Positions 7,956 through 16,080 of a stretch of 45,834 bases of DNA are shown in pieces. The stretch covers positions 1-45,834 of the forward strand of contig JAQYAI010000009.1 of assembly GCA_029227655.1 (NCBI GenBank), written 5' to 3'. The stretch comes from a bacterium. GTDB taxonomy: Bacteria; Bacillota; Clostridia; Lachnospirales; Lachnospiraceae. The notes beneath the pieces were generated by a model, which did no database searches, had not been told where the DNA came from, and worked only from the letters and a program-made list of their open reading frames with translations. Made by a program: the position numbers and the translations under genes. Each line of letters begins with the position of its first letter. The first letter of the stretch is position 1.

Positions 7956-9122
7956 TTATTTCTTCATATAGTATAAATTTCGAATAAGAACCATAATAGA
8001 AATGAAAAGGTATATTACTGCAAATCCAAGAAAGCCAAACGATAAATCAGAATTTACCATCTGAAACACTTGTAATACAAATGGAGCACTAAAGGAACCC
8101 AGATTACATCCGACCAGTACAACAGAGTTTCCAGTATCAAGTGCCTTTACCGGCAGGCGTGTAGACAATCTGTTGAAAATAAAGGATGTACAACTCGTAA
8201 CTGCAAAACCGCAGATCGATGTTCCGACTGCGACAACAATTAAATGATCTGCAAAAGCAATCGTCGCAAATCCAATAGCACCTATAAAAAGAGAAACTGG
8301 AAGCATATGCTGCTTGAATACTTTCATCAAATTTCCAAAAACAAGACCACCCAGGAAACCGGCAAAGGTTGCAATGCTGAGAATGGTCGCACCGTTCACA
8401 TCTGTTCCAAGTCCTTTTTCCGTTACATAACTGGCAATACGAAGAGAGTTCGATACACTGGAACAGACAATCATTCCTCCAAGAACTGCATTCTGGAAAA
8501 TAACCACCCATTCTTTTGAAGTGATTTTATAAGTCTCTCTTTTTCGAACAGTGACATGCTCCTTAGTAGTGGCAGGTTCTGGAACAAATTTTAGATACAT
8601 CAGCAAAATAACAAAACCTACACCATAAATTAGAAACGCATAATTCCATTTGATGCTAAGTAACTGTCCAGCGATCAAGGTCAACGTTGCCTGACCAAGT
8701 GTTTCCATAGAACATCTTATTCCTTGTAATCTCTGCTGTAAATTTCCAGAAAAACGTTCCCCAATCATACTGACTGCTTTTGTATTAAGAAGCCCAAGCC
8801 CGACTCCCATAAAAATGCGAGAAAGAAAAATCCAGGTAAACGATTTCAATACAAGCGGTCCCATACCGGCAATTCCATAAATAAGAAGTCCTGTGGTTAT
8901 CATCGTCCGTTCATTGAAAAATTTCAAAATAACAGGTGATGATGCAATCATAAGCATCATAGAAAATGCCGGAACTGACATGAGCAGTTCTACCGATGAC
9001 CGTGAATGATCCGGGAATGCCTGCAACATTGCCGGCAGGCAGCTGGATACCGCAAGCGCAGATGTTAGTATTAGTGATAAGGCAAGAATGCCGATAATTT
9101 CCATATAATTTCTTTTTTTCAT
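7956..9122 (-). CDS. MFS transporter, drug/sugar efflux type
   Basis: A 388-residue, 12-helix major facilitator protein. The first helix begins at about residue 8. The loop after helix 2 reads LKFFNERTMITTGLLIYGIAG, and helix 4 carries LSRIFMGVGLGLLNTKAVSMIGE, similar to the motif region of the DHA1/AraJ-like groups. It is convergent with the opp-lyase operon and has its own promoter. The substrate cannot be assigned; export of a product of the neighbouring lyase is possible but unsupported. Confidence 0.85.
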   Translation of the reverse strand: MKKRNYMEIIGILALSLILTSALAVSSCLPAMLQAFPDHSRSSVELLMSVPAFSMMLMIASSPVILKFFNERTMITTGLLIYGIAGMGPLVLKSFTWIFLSRIFMGVGLGLLNTKAVSMIGERFSGNLQQRLQGIRCSMETLGQATLTLIAGQLLSIKWNYAFLIYGVGFVILLMYLKFVPEPATTKEHVTVRKRETYKITSKEWVVIFQNAVLGGMIVCSSVSNSLRIASYVTEKGLGTDVNGATILSIATFAGFLGGLVFGNLMKVFKQHMLPVSLFIGAIGFATIAFADHLIVVAVGTSICGFAVTSCTSFIFNRLSTRLPVKALDTGNSVVLVGCNLGSFSAPFVLQVFQMVNSDLSFGFLGFAVIYLFISIMVLIRNLYYMKK

Positions 9123-9164
9123 GATATAGGAATCCTTTCAAAAATAGATAGAAAATACTTGTCA

Positions 9165-9193
9165 ATTATAACAGTGAAAAATATAGAATGCAA
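9165..9193 (-). promoter_or_regulatory. Sigma-A promoter of the MFS gene
   Basis: On the minus strand, -35 TTGCAT (9193-9188) and -10 TATAAT (9170-9165) are 17 bases apart, with an extended TG before the -10. The start codon lies about 45 bases further on. Confidence 0.75.
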
Positions 9194-9204
9194 CATATTG
9201 TTGC
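9190..9204. promoter_or_regulatory. Palindrome overlapping the -35 of the MFS promoter (candidate operator)
   Basis: Perfect GCAACA-TAT-TGTTGC inverted repeat covering the upstream edge of the -35 hexamer. Position suggests repressor binding; no regulator is identified. Confidence 0.4.
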
Positions 9205-9251
9205 TTGCCTGATATGGTACCACAAATCAGATAATTTGATTGTTTTCTCTT

Positions 9252-9586
9252 TTTTATCTGCTGGAATATGCTCCGTTGAGTGTCTCTCGGCAGATAAAAT
9301 CATTTATTTATGTATTTTTATCTGCCGATTTTTCTCTTCCTAATTCAAATTGAACAGATAAATTCTTCATATTCTCTCTTTTTATATGCTGAATTTTGAA
9401 CTACAAACCAAACATTAACGTATAAAATTAAAATAATACAAAATTTTAGATGACAAAATCTCACTTTGCATCATTTTTCTGACAGATAAAATTATGATTT
9501 GATATAGTTTTAGATGCCAAAGTCTTTCTTTGCGTCTTTTTACTGGCATCTAAATTTGTTCATTTGAATCATTTTATATGCCAAAA
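9252..9586. repeat. Cluster of about ten inverted copies of a TTTTATCTGCC-like motif
   Basis: This AT-rich, gene-free stretch carries a degenerate motif TTTTA(T/G)(C/A)TGCC in alternating orientation. Forward copies begin near 9252, 9316, 9380, 9445, 9508 and 9572. Reverse copies end near 9299, 9363, 9492 and 9554. Two exact inverted pairs stand out: TCGGCAGATAAAA 9287-9299 with 9316-9328 (13 bp), and TTTAGATGCCA 9509-9519 with 9544-9554 (11 bp). The copies could form several alternative hairpins. No coding frame of note is visible. The function is unknown. Confidence 0.75.
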
Positions 9587-9616
9587 CCTAAAAAGCGAGC
9601 TAGAAAAGGAGAATTG

Positions 9617-9727
9617 ATGTATAGGACGTTACAGTTCAGCCATATGCTTCGAACGGAAGCAAGCGAGAAACAAATATCGTCCAACAATTACTTGCACAGA
9701 AAAAACCAATATGATATAATATTTTAG
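9617..9727 (+). CDS. Possible 36-residue leader peptide or small protein upstream of pnp
   Basis: ATG 9617 follows AAAAGGAG at a good distance (5 bases). It opens a 36-codon frame that starts MYRTLQFSHMLRTEASEKQ and ends at TAG 9725-9727. It has no recognised domain, and its last codons coincide with the -10 of the pnp promoter, so it could not be part of the main pnp transcript. It may simply be chance. Confidence 0.2.
   Translation: MYRTLQFSHMLRTEASEKQISSNNYLHRKNQYDIIF
9692..9720 (+). promoter_or_regulatory. Sigma-A promoter of pnp
   Basis: -35 TTGCAC (9692-9697) and -10 TATAAT (9715-9720) with a 17-base spacer and an extended TGA before the -10. The start would be near 9727, leaving a leader of about 110 bases. 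Confidence 0.8.
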
Positions 9728-9754
9728 ATTGCGGCAGTATGTTCATCCGAGACC

Positions 9755-9796
9755 ACTGAAAAGTACATTTATCTGGAATGAAATGAATTTTTCAGT
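9755..9796 (+). promoter_or_regulatory. Stem-loop in the pnp leader
   Basis: ACTGAAAA (9755-9762) pairs with TTTTCAGT (9789-9796) in the untranslated leader, about 40 bases before the pnp start. In other bacteria pnp is autoregulated through cleavage of a leader hairpin; a similar role here is inference. Confidence 0.4.
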
Positions 9797-9838
9797 AGTT
9801 TCGGAAAAGCTGTCAGATTTAAAATAAAGGAGAAAAAT

Positions 9839-11926
9839 ATGTACAAGTCATATGAAATGGAACTTGCCGGAAGAACTCTTCGCGTAGATGTGAACAGAGT
9901 TGCAAAACAGGCAAATGGTGCAGCACTTATGCATTATGGCGATACAGTTGTGCTTTCTACCGCAACAGCATCAGACAAGCCACGTGAAGGAATCGATTTC
10001 TTCCCATTAAGTGTAGAATACAATGAAAAATTATATGCAGTAGGTAAGATCCCAGGTGGATTTAACAAGCGAGAGGGAAAGGCTTCTGAAAATGCAGTCC
10101 TTACATGTCGTGTTATCGACCGTCCGATGAGACCTTTGTTCCCGAAAGATTACAGAAATGATGTTACACTGGAAAACCTGGTCCTTTCTGTTGATCAGGA
10201 CTGTGCGCCGGAACTCACAGCTATGCTTGGTTCTGCGATTGCAACAGCTATTTCTGATATCCCATTCGATGGCCCAACAGCTTCTACACAGGTAGGGCTT
10301 GTGGATGGTGAATTCGTATTCAACCCAACAGCAGACCAGAAAGAGAAGTCAGACCTTGCACTTACCGTTGCATCAACAAAAGAAAAAGTAATCATGATCG
10401 AAGCTGGTGCAAATGAAGTACCGGAAGACAAGATGATTGAAGCTATTTTCGCAGCTCATGAAATCAACCAGAAAGTAATCGCATTCATCGAAGAAATCGT
10501 AGCTGACTGTGGAAAACCAAAGCATGAATATGTAAGCTTTGCAGTGCCGGAAGATCTTAATGAAGCTATGAAAGCAGTCGTTTCGCCAGAAGAAATGGAA
10601 GAAGCTGTTTTCACAGATGACAAGCAGACAAGAGAAGAAAATATTAAAGTTATTACAGCCAAATTAGAAGAAGCATTTGCAGACAATGAAGAATGGCTTG
10701 CAAAGCTTCCTGATGCAATATATCAGTACCAGAAGAAGACGGTTCTTAAGATGATCTTAAAAGACAACAAACGTCCGGATGGTCGTGCAATCAACCAAAT
10801 CCGTCCACTTGCAGCGGAAATTGATTTGCTTCCAAGAGTTCATGGTTCTGCAATGTTCACACGTGGACAGACACAGATCTGTACGGTGACAACACTTGCA
10901 CCACTTTCAGAAGCACAGAAAGTAGATGGTCTTGATGAAGCAGAAACATCAAAGAGATATATGCATCATTACAACTTCCCATCATATTCTGTTGGGGAAA
11001 CAAGACCGTCAAGAGGACCTGGACGCCGTGAAATCGGACATGGAGCATTAGCCGAAAGAGCACTCGTTCCAGTACTTCCTTCAGAAACAGAATTCCCATA
11101 TGCAATCCGTACTGTATCAGAAACATTTGAATCTAATGGTTCTACCTCACAGGCAAGCGTTTGTGCATCATCGATGTCTCTTATGGCTGCCGGTGTACCG
11201 ATCAAAGCTCCTGTAGCTGGTATTTCATGTGGGCTTGTGACAGGCGATACAGATGACGATTACATCGTTCTTACAGATATTCAGGGATTAGAAGATTTCT
11301 TCGGAGATATGGACTTCAAGGTAGCCGGAACAGAAAAAGGTATCACCGCAATTCAGATGGATATCAAGATTCATGGACTTACAAGACCAATTATTGAGGA
11401 AGCAATCAGACGCACAAGAGAAGCAAGACTTTATATCTTACATGAAGTAATGAACAAAGCAATTGCAGAACCAAGACCAGAAGTTGGCAAATATGCTCCA
11501 AAGATTATCCAGCTCAGCATTGATCCAGCGAAGATAGGTGAAGTAGTTGGTCAGAGAGGTAAAACAATCAATGCTATCATCGAAAAGACAGGAGTTAAGA
11601 TTGACATTACAGATGAAGGAAATGTATCAATTTGTGGTGTAGATGCAGCTAACATGGAGAAAGCAAGACAGATGATCGCTACAATCGTTACAGATTTCGA
11701 AGCTGGAATGGTATTAGAAGGCGATGTCATCAGTATCAAAGAATTCGGTGCATTCGTAGAATTTGCACCTGGAAAAGAAGGAATGGTTCACATTTCCAAG
11801 ATTTCAAAAGAAAGAATCAATCGTGTAGAAGACGTACTGACATTAGGAGACCATGTAAAAGTAGTCTGCCTTGGAAAAGACAAGATGGGACGCATGAGCT
11901 TCAGTATCAAAGACGTAGCAGAATAA
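9839..11926 (+). CDS. pnp: Polyribonucleotide nucleotidyltransferase (PNPase)
   Basis: A 695-residue protein of usual family length that degrades RNA 3' to 5' by phosphorolysis. In order it has a first RNase PH core (about residues 10-140), an alpha-helical linker, a second and catalytic RNase PH core (about 320-545, with TDIQGLEDFFGDMDFKVAGT), a KH domain (about 555-615, IGEVVGQRGKTINAIIEKTG) and an S1 domain (about 623-693, GAFVEFAPGKEGMVHISKIS). AAAGGAG precedes the ATG. It has its own promoter and terminator. Confidence 0.98.
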   Translation: MYKSYEMELAGRTLRVDVNRVAKQANGAALMHYGDTVVLSTATASDKPREGIDFFPLSVEYNEKLYAVGKIPGGFNKREGKASENAVLTCRVIDRPMRPLFPKDYRNDVTLENLVLSVDQDCAPELTAMLGSAIATAISDIPFDGPTASTQVGLVDGEFVFNPTADQKEKSDLALTVASTKEKVIMIEAGANEVPEDKMIEAIFAAHEINQKVIAFIEEIVADCGKPKHEYVSFAVPEDLNEAMKAVVSPEEMEEAVFTDDKQTREENIKVITAKLEEAFADNEEWLAKLPDAIYQYQKKTVLKMILKDNKRPDGRAINQIRPLAAEIDLLPRVHGSAMFTRGQTQICTVTTLAPLSEAQKVDGLDEAETSKRYMHHYNFPSYSVGETRPSRGPGRREIGHGALAERALVPVLPSETEFPYAIRTVSETFESNGSTSQASVCASSMSLMAAGVPIKAPVAGISCGLVTGDTDDDYIVLTDIQGLEDFFGDMDFKVAGTEKGITAIQMDIKIHGLTRPIIEEAIRRTREARLYILHEVMNKAIAEPRPEVGKYAPKIIQLSIDPAKIGEVVGQRGKTINAIIEKTGVKIDITDEGNVSICGVDAANMEKARQMIATIVTDFEAGMVLEGDVISIKEFGAFVEFAPGKEGMVHISKISKERINRVEDVLTLGDHVKVVCLGKDKMGRMSFSIKDVAE

Positions 11927-11936
11927 AGATTTATAA

Positions 11937-11967
11937 GACCGTCAGCAGAAATGCTGGCGGTTTTCGT
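11937..11967 (+). terminator. Rho-independent terminator of pnp
   Basis: ACCGTCAGCA (11938-11947) pairs with TGCTGGCGGT (11952-11961) around a GAAA loop, followed by TTT. Confidence 0.85.
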
Positions 11968-11983
11968 GTTTCTAAATATTTAG

Positions 11984-12012
11984 ACATATTTTTAATTCTT
12001 GTCCCATATATT
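11984..12012 (+). promoter_or_regulatory. Candidate sigma-E promoter of the spoIIIA operon
   Basis: ACATATT (11984-11990), a 14-base spacer, then CATATATT (12005-12012). This is close to the Bacillus sigma-E pattern (ATATT, 13-15 bases, CATACANT), and spoIIIA is a known sigma-E target in Bacillus. The transcript would start near 12018, almost at the ribosome site, giving a very short leader. That rules out the GTG at 12013 as the start of spoIIIAA. Confidence 0.5.
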
Positions 12013-12030
12013 GTGAAAAGGAGGGATGAG

Positions 12031-12942
12031 ATGAAAAAGAAAGATTCTATTTTTCATATTCTGCCTGATTCAATTAAAGGTCCCATTCAAAAACAGCATA
12101 TTGATACAGAGAAACTACAGGAAATCCGCATTCGGACAAGACAGCCTGTTTTTCTAAGATACAATGGTATTGAGCATCAGATTTCACACATTGTAACACG
12201 TGAAGAACTTCAGGAAACCTTAGAATATTGTTCCAATTATTCTTTATATGCCTACGAAACAGAAATGAGGCAGGGCTTCCTTACGATAGACGGTGGTCAT
12301 CGGATCGGCCTTTCAGGAAAAGTGGTGATAGAAGATGGAAAAGTAAAGAATTATCAGTACATTTCTTCCATAAATATCAGGGTGTGCCACGAAGTGAAAG
12401 GATGTGCAAATCAAATCTTGCCTTTGATGATTGAAAATAATCAAGTTAAGCCTGCACTTATTCTTTCGCCTCCAGGTCTGGGAAAAACGACAATGCTCCG
12501 TGACCTGATCCGCCAGATTTCGGATGGAAACGAATATCTTCCTGGACAGACGGTCTGTGTAGTAGATGAGCGTTCGGAAATCGGCGGCTGTTACCAGGGA
12601 ATCCCGCAAAATGACGTTGGAAAGCGGACAGATATTTTAGATAATTGTCCAAAAGTAGAAGGAATGTTGATGATGATCCGGTCTATGTCCCCTCAGGTCC
12701 TTGCAGTAGATGAAATCGGAACAAGTCAGGATGTGGAGGCCATTTCTTATGCAATGCGATGCGGCGTTACAATTCTGGCAACGGCTCATGCCGATTCTCT
12801 TGAAGAATTGAGAGAAAAAGCAGGGTTAAAAGAATTGTATGAGAACAGATGTTTTAAACGTTACATTGTTCTGGGAAAAGATGGGAAAACAGGTACGATT
12901 CATAATGTATTTGATGAATGGGGCCGCGAAATATGTATCTGA
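12031..12942 (+). CDS. spoIIIAA: Stage III sporulation protein AA (secretion ATPase-like)
   Basis: A 303-residue mother-cell ATPase related to type II/IV secretion ATPases. It is thought to energise the SpoIIIA-SpoIIQ feeding-tube channel into the forespore. The P-loop GLGKTT is at 149-154, preceded by LILSPP. The Walker B-like region reads MSPQVLAVDEIGTSQDVEAI, and ATAHADSLEEL follows. The ATG at 12031 is chosen because AGGAGG lies 6 bases upstream; the GTG at 12013 would place that ribosome site inside the gene. First gene of the eight-gene operon; its end overlaps spoIIIAB by 10 bases. Confidence 0.95.
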   Translation: MKKKDSIFHILPDSIKGPIQKQHIDTEKLQEIRIRTRQPVFLRYNGIEHQISHIVTREELQETLEYCSNYSLYAYETEMRQGFLTIDGGHRIGLSGKVVIEDGKVKNYQYISSINIRVCHEVKGCANQILPLMIENNQVKPALILSPPGLGKTTMLRDLIRQISDGNEYLPGQTVCVVDERSEIGGCYQGIPQNDVGKRTDILDNCPKVEGMLMMIRSMSPQVLAVDEIGTSQDVEAISYAMRCGVTILATAHADSLEELREKAGLKELYENRCFKRYIVLGKDGKTGTIHNVFDEWGREICI

Positions 12943-13454
12943 AAATAGCTGGAAGCATATTGATTATATCTGCATGTTCAGGATATGGATTTTCTAAGGG
13001 AAGAGAATATAAAAAACATGTGAATGAATTAGATGAATTAAGACACATTGCTATGATGTTCGCGTCAGAAACATCTTACAGTAAATTGCCGATTGCAGAT
13101 CTGTCCATCCGGATTTCAAGAAAAGTGAAGGAACCGTACAAAAGCTGGCTGATCTGTCTTTCAAATGCTCTGCAAAAAGAAAAGCAGGAACCTCTGATGC
13201 ATGTGTGGAGAAAAGAAGCAGAGCATTTACTGGATAAACTTTCATTGACAGAAGAGGAAACCGAAGAACTTATAAATCTTGGGATACAGATTGGAAATTA
13301 TAATATTCAGATGCAAGAAACTGCATTTCGATGGTATGCGTCTTGCTTAGAAGAGCGAAGAGGAAAACTGATGAAAGAAGTCAGTGAAAAACAGAGATTA
13401 TGCAATTCCCTGGGAGTACTGGCTGGAATTTTTCTCGTAATATTATTGATATAA
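12933..13454 (+). CDS. spoIIIAB: Stage III sporulation protein AB
   Basis: A 173-residue membrane protein (family about 170) with an N-terminal helix (LKIAGSILIISACSGYGF) and a C-terminal helix (SLGVLAGIFLVILLI). Between them is a helical region like the cytoplasmic domain of type II secretion GspF proteins. It works with SpoIIIAA in the channel between mother cell and forespore. ATG 12933 (MYLKIAG) matches the family start better than ATG 12918. It overlaps spoIIIAA. Confidence 0.92.
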   Translation: MYLKIAGSILIISACSGYGFSKGREYKKHVNELDELRHIAMMFASETSYSKLPIADLSIRISRKVKEPYKSWLICLSNALQKEKQEPLMHVWRKEAEHLLDKLSLTEEETEELINLGIQIGNYNIQMQETAFRWYASCLEERRGKLMKEVSEKQRLCNSLGVLAGIFLVILLI

Positions 13455-13475
13455 CCAGGAAAGAAAGGACAAATA

Positions 13476-13670
13476 ATGAGCGTCAATCTGATTTTTAAAA
13501 TTGCAGCCGTTGGAATTCTGGTTTCAGTTTTAAGTCAAGTATTAAAACACAGTGGGAGAGAGGAACAGGCATTTTTGACCAGTTTTGCAGGTCTTATTCT
13601 GGTCTTGTTCTGGATCATTCCTTATATTTATGAACTATTTGAAGATATCCGGCGATTGTTTGCGCTTTAG
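13476..13670 (+). CDS. spoIIIAC: Stage III sporulation protein AC
   Basis: A 64-residue protein made of two transmembrane helices (about 3-25 and 34-56), the family's normal size and layout. It contains GILVSVLSQVLKHSGREEQAF, typical of SpoIIIAC. It is a membrane component of the SpoIIIA complex. GAAAGGAC precedes the ATG. Confidence 0.93.
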   Translation: MSVNLIFKIAAVGILVSVLSQVLKHSGREEQAFLTSFAGLILVLFWIIPYIYELFEDIRRLFAL

Positions 13671-13680
13671 GAGGTCATCT

Positions 13681-14067
13681 ATGTCTATCATTCAGATTGC
13701 AGGTGTCGGAGTCATCGGAACACTTCTGGCCCTTCAGTTTAAAAGTGGGAAAAGTGAATACGGAATTTATACAGTGATTGCGATCAGTCTGGTGTTGTTC
13801 TACGGAATGAAGGACCGACTGATTGTCATCGAAGAGGCAATGCAGACCATTAGCAGCCTGGTCACGATTAATGCCAGTTATATCCAGATTCTGCTGAAAC
13901 TCATCGGAATTACTTATATTGCAGAATTTGCAACAGGAATTTGCAGAGATGCCGGTTATTCAACTATTGGCTGCCAGATTGAAATATTCTCGAAACTGAC
14001 CATTCTGGCACTTAGTATGCCAATTCTGGAAGCACTTCTTTTGACCATAAAGGAATTTTTGCAATGA
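13681..14067 (+). CDS. spoIIIAD: Stage III sporulation protein AD
   Basis: A 128-residue membrane protein (family about 130) with several helices. It begins MSIIQIAGVGVIGTLLALQF and contains ITYIAEFATGICRDAGY, a family hallmark. ATG 13681 is chosen because AGGAGGT lies 5 bases upstream; an in-frame upstream ATG at 13585 would run through spoIIIAC. The stop overlaps the spoIIIAE start (ATGA). Confidence 0.94.
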   Translation: MSIIQIAGVGVIGTLLALQFKSGKSEYGIYTVIAISLVLFYGMKDRLIVIEEAMQTISSLVTINASYIQILLKLIGITYIAEFATGICRDAGYSTIGCQIEIFSKLTILALSMPILEALLLTIKEFLQ

Positions 14068-15203
14068 AACGATTCTTGGTAATTTTAGGTATTGTGCTCT
14101 TTTTCTCCTGCCAAAGCGTTCATGCCGAAGACAATACTGAAAACATACAGGACGCCTGGTTAAAGGAATTCTTGCAGGAAACTGATGTCAGCAAAATAGA
14201 TGAGCTTCTGGAAGAAATATTTCCAAATGATAACATCTCCTTTCAGGAGATTCTGGACCTACTCTTAAATGAAGAAAAGACCATCCCTGTTGAAAAGATA
14301 ACCGATTATATTTCAGGGCTTTTATTTGACACAATAAGAAAGAATAGAATGGCAATCGTATTTCTGTTCGTACTTTCTCTGATATCGGCCTTTTTTTCTA
14401 ATTTTGTGAATGTATTTCAGAATAAACAAATATCGTCGATAGGATTTTATGTGGTCTACCTGCTGATGATCAGTGTATGTCTTCAGGCATTCCACCTTAC
14501 GATCACAGGAATTGAAACGAGTATTGGACAACTTGTGACCTTTATGAAATTTTTCTCACCGATCTATTTTATCAGCATGGCTATATCCGTGGGAAGTGTA
14601 TCCTCCATTGCGTTTTATAACATTGTCATTTTGTTGATCTATATTGTCGAACTGGTAATTTTCAGGTTACTGCTCCCATTCGTACATATCTATCTGACTA
14701 TGCAGATTCTGAATTTTTTATCAGAGGAAGATGTTCTGTCAAAATGCTCTGAGCTGATTCAGATGGCAGTGGACTGGTCCATTAAATTTCTGCTCGCCGC
14801 CATCACAGGAATCAGTCTTGTGGAAGGGCTTTTATCCCCTGCCATTGACACAGTCAAACGAAATGCTTTGACAAAAGGAGTAGAAATGATTCCGGGCCTT
14901 GGAGATGTTGTAGGTGGAACCGGGGAAATGCTTCTTGGAGTGGCGGTGCTAGTGAAAAATGGAATCGGCGTGGCCGGTGCGATCATTATCATCTCTATCT
15001 GTATGGTTCCGGTATTAAATATGGCTGTGGTGACACTTATGTACAAACTTCTTGCGGCTATCGTACAGCCTTTGGCAGAAAAACGATTCACGGAAACAAT
15101 TGCCAGCATGGGAGAAGGATATTTGCTTTTATTAAAAATTGAAATTGCTGCTGCCGCTTTATTCTTAATCACAATTGCAGTGGCTGTAAAAGCAGCAGGT
15201 TAA
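14064..15203 (+). CDS. spoIIIAE: Stage III sporulation protein AE
   Basis: A 379-residue polytopic membrane protein, the largest channel subunit. A signal peptide (about residues 1-21, cleavable after HAE) is followed by an acidic extracytoplasmic segment, then about seven helices. These include the conserved LAAITGISLVEGLLSPAIDTVK and KGVEMIPGLGDVVGGTGEMLLG. Length is close to the Bacillus protein (about 400). Coupled to spoIIIAD by a 4-base overlap. Confidence 0.95.
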   Translation: MKRFLVILGIVLFFSCQSVHAEDNTENIQDAWLKEFLQETDVSKIDELLEEIFPNDNISFQEILDLLLNEEKTIPVEKITDYISGLLFDTIRKNRMAIVFLFVLSLISAFFSNFVNVFQNKQISSIGFYVVYLLMISVCLQAFHLTITGIETSIGQLVTFMKFFSPIYFISMAISVGSVSSIAFYNIVILLIYIVELVIFRLLLPFVHIYLTMQILNFLSEEDVLSKCSELIQMAVDWSIKFLLAAITGISLVEGLLSPAIDTVKRNALTKGVEMIPGLGDVVGGTGEMLLGVAVLVKNGIGVAGAIIIISICMVPVLNMAVVTLMYKLLAAIVQPLAEKRFTETIASMGEGYLLLLKIEIAAAALFLITIAVAVKAAG

Positions 15204-15211
15204 GAGGGGTT

Positions 15212-15505
15212 ATGTTTGATTATATTTATGACTGGCTTTGGAATTTTGTGTGCTATATGGTCCTCATGACTGCACTGATTCAGGTTCTTCCAGAGAACAG
15301 TTACCAGAAATATTTGAAATTCTTTTTTGGTCTTATTTTGATTCTGCTTCTGGCCACTCCGGCTTTCCGCCTGCTTGGCATGGAACAGCGGTTTCACGAA
15401 ATTTATCAGGATGCAGAATATCGCAGAGTGATCGGGGAGATGGAACGTGCATCAGAATATGTAAAACAGCGGGAACAAGACATTTGGAAAGAGGATACAG
15501 AATGA
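15212..15505 (+). CDS. spoIIIAF: Stage III sporulation protein AF (short form)
   Basis: A 97-residue protein with two N-terminal helices (about 8-27 and 33-52) and a short charged tail. The hydrophobic part (YDWLWNFVCYMVLMTALIQVLP) matches SpoIIIAF. The Bacillus protein is about 206 residues and has a soluble ring-building domain after the helices; most of that is absent here. The frame is intact and overlaps spoIIIAG by 4 bases (ATGA), so this looks like a natural short version. Confidence 0.85.
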   Translation: MFDYIYDWLWNFVCYMVLMTALIQVLPENSYQKYLKFFFGLILILLLATPAFRLLGMEQRFHEIYQDAEYRRVIGEMERASEYVKQREQDIWKEDTE

Positions 15506-16059
15506 ATAATACAAATCATATTTTTCAATGGTTCAAAGAGCGCAAAGGCGGAAAGGAACAATGGTTCATACTGATTCTGGTCGGAATACTGCTCCTCGTC
15601 ATTGCCATGCCCTCTGATAATCATACAACCAAAAAAGAAGAAAACGTGGAAACAGAAACGATATCTGTCACAGAAGATGATTATGTGGAAAATATGGAGC
15701 GGCGGCTGGAGCATGCGCTGGAACAAGTAGAGGGAGTGGGAAGGACTTCTGTCATGATCACACTGGCATCTTCTTCCGAGAAAATTATTGAAAAGGATAC
15801 CGAAAGCAGATCATCCAGTTCTACTTCCGCTGATAATGAATTCAGTAGTACCAATGATGTATCCCAGCAGTCTGTGTATTCCAACCTTTCCGACGGAGAG
15901 GTTCCATATGTGAAACAGGAATTAAGTCCGGTGATCGAAGGTGTGCTCGTGGTCGCAGAAGGCGGAGATGACGCGGTAGTGAAACAGAATATCACCGAGG
16001 TAGTTCAGGCATTATTTGGGGTAGACACGCATAAGATAAGAGTAATGAAACATAATTAG
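15502..16059 (+). CDS. spoIIIAG: Stage III sporulation protein AG
   Basis: A 185-residue single-pass membrane protein (helix at about 24-41). Its extracytoplasmic domain has a ring-building motif (about 57-90, YVENMERRLEHALEQVEGVG), then a Ser/Thr-rich insert, then the second half of the domain (SPVIEGVLVVAEGGDDAVVK). SpoIIIAG forms a large ring in the intermembrane space. ATG 15502 is chosen: it overlaps the spoIIIAF stop and gives the family length. A longer frame from 15238 is a shadow of spoIIIAF. Confidence 0.92.
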   Translation: MNNTNHIFQWFKERKGGKEQWFILILVGILLLVIAMPSDNHTTKKEENVETETISVTEDDYVENMERRLEHALEQVEGVGRTSVMITLASSSEKIIEKDTESRSSSSTSADNEFSSTNDVSQQSVYSNLSDGEVPYVKQELSPVIEGVLVVAEGGDDAVVKQNITEVVQALFGVDTHKIRVMKHN

Positions 16060-16080
16060 AATCAAAATGGGGGAAATCAA

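Noticed and set aside
9252..9586. CRISPR array
   Set aside because: The units are short, degenerate and in both orientations, without regular spacers or cas genes.
12013..12030. GTG start for spoIIIAA
   Set aside because: It would put the AGGAGG ribosome site inside the gene and lie upstream of the predicted transcript start; ATG 12031 is better.
15238..15501. Long upstream extension of the spoIIIAG frame
   Set aside because: It runs antiparallel in meaning to spoIIIAF in another frame; the family start and the ATGA overlap place the spoIIIAG start at 15502.
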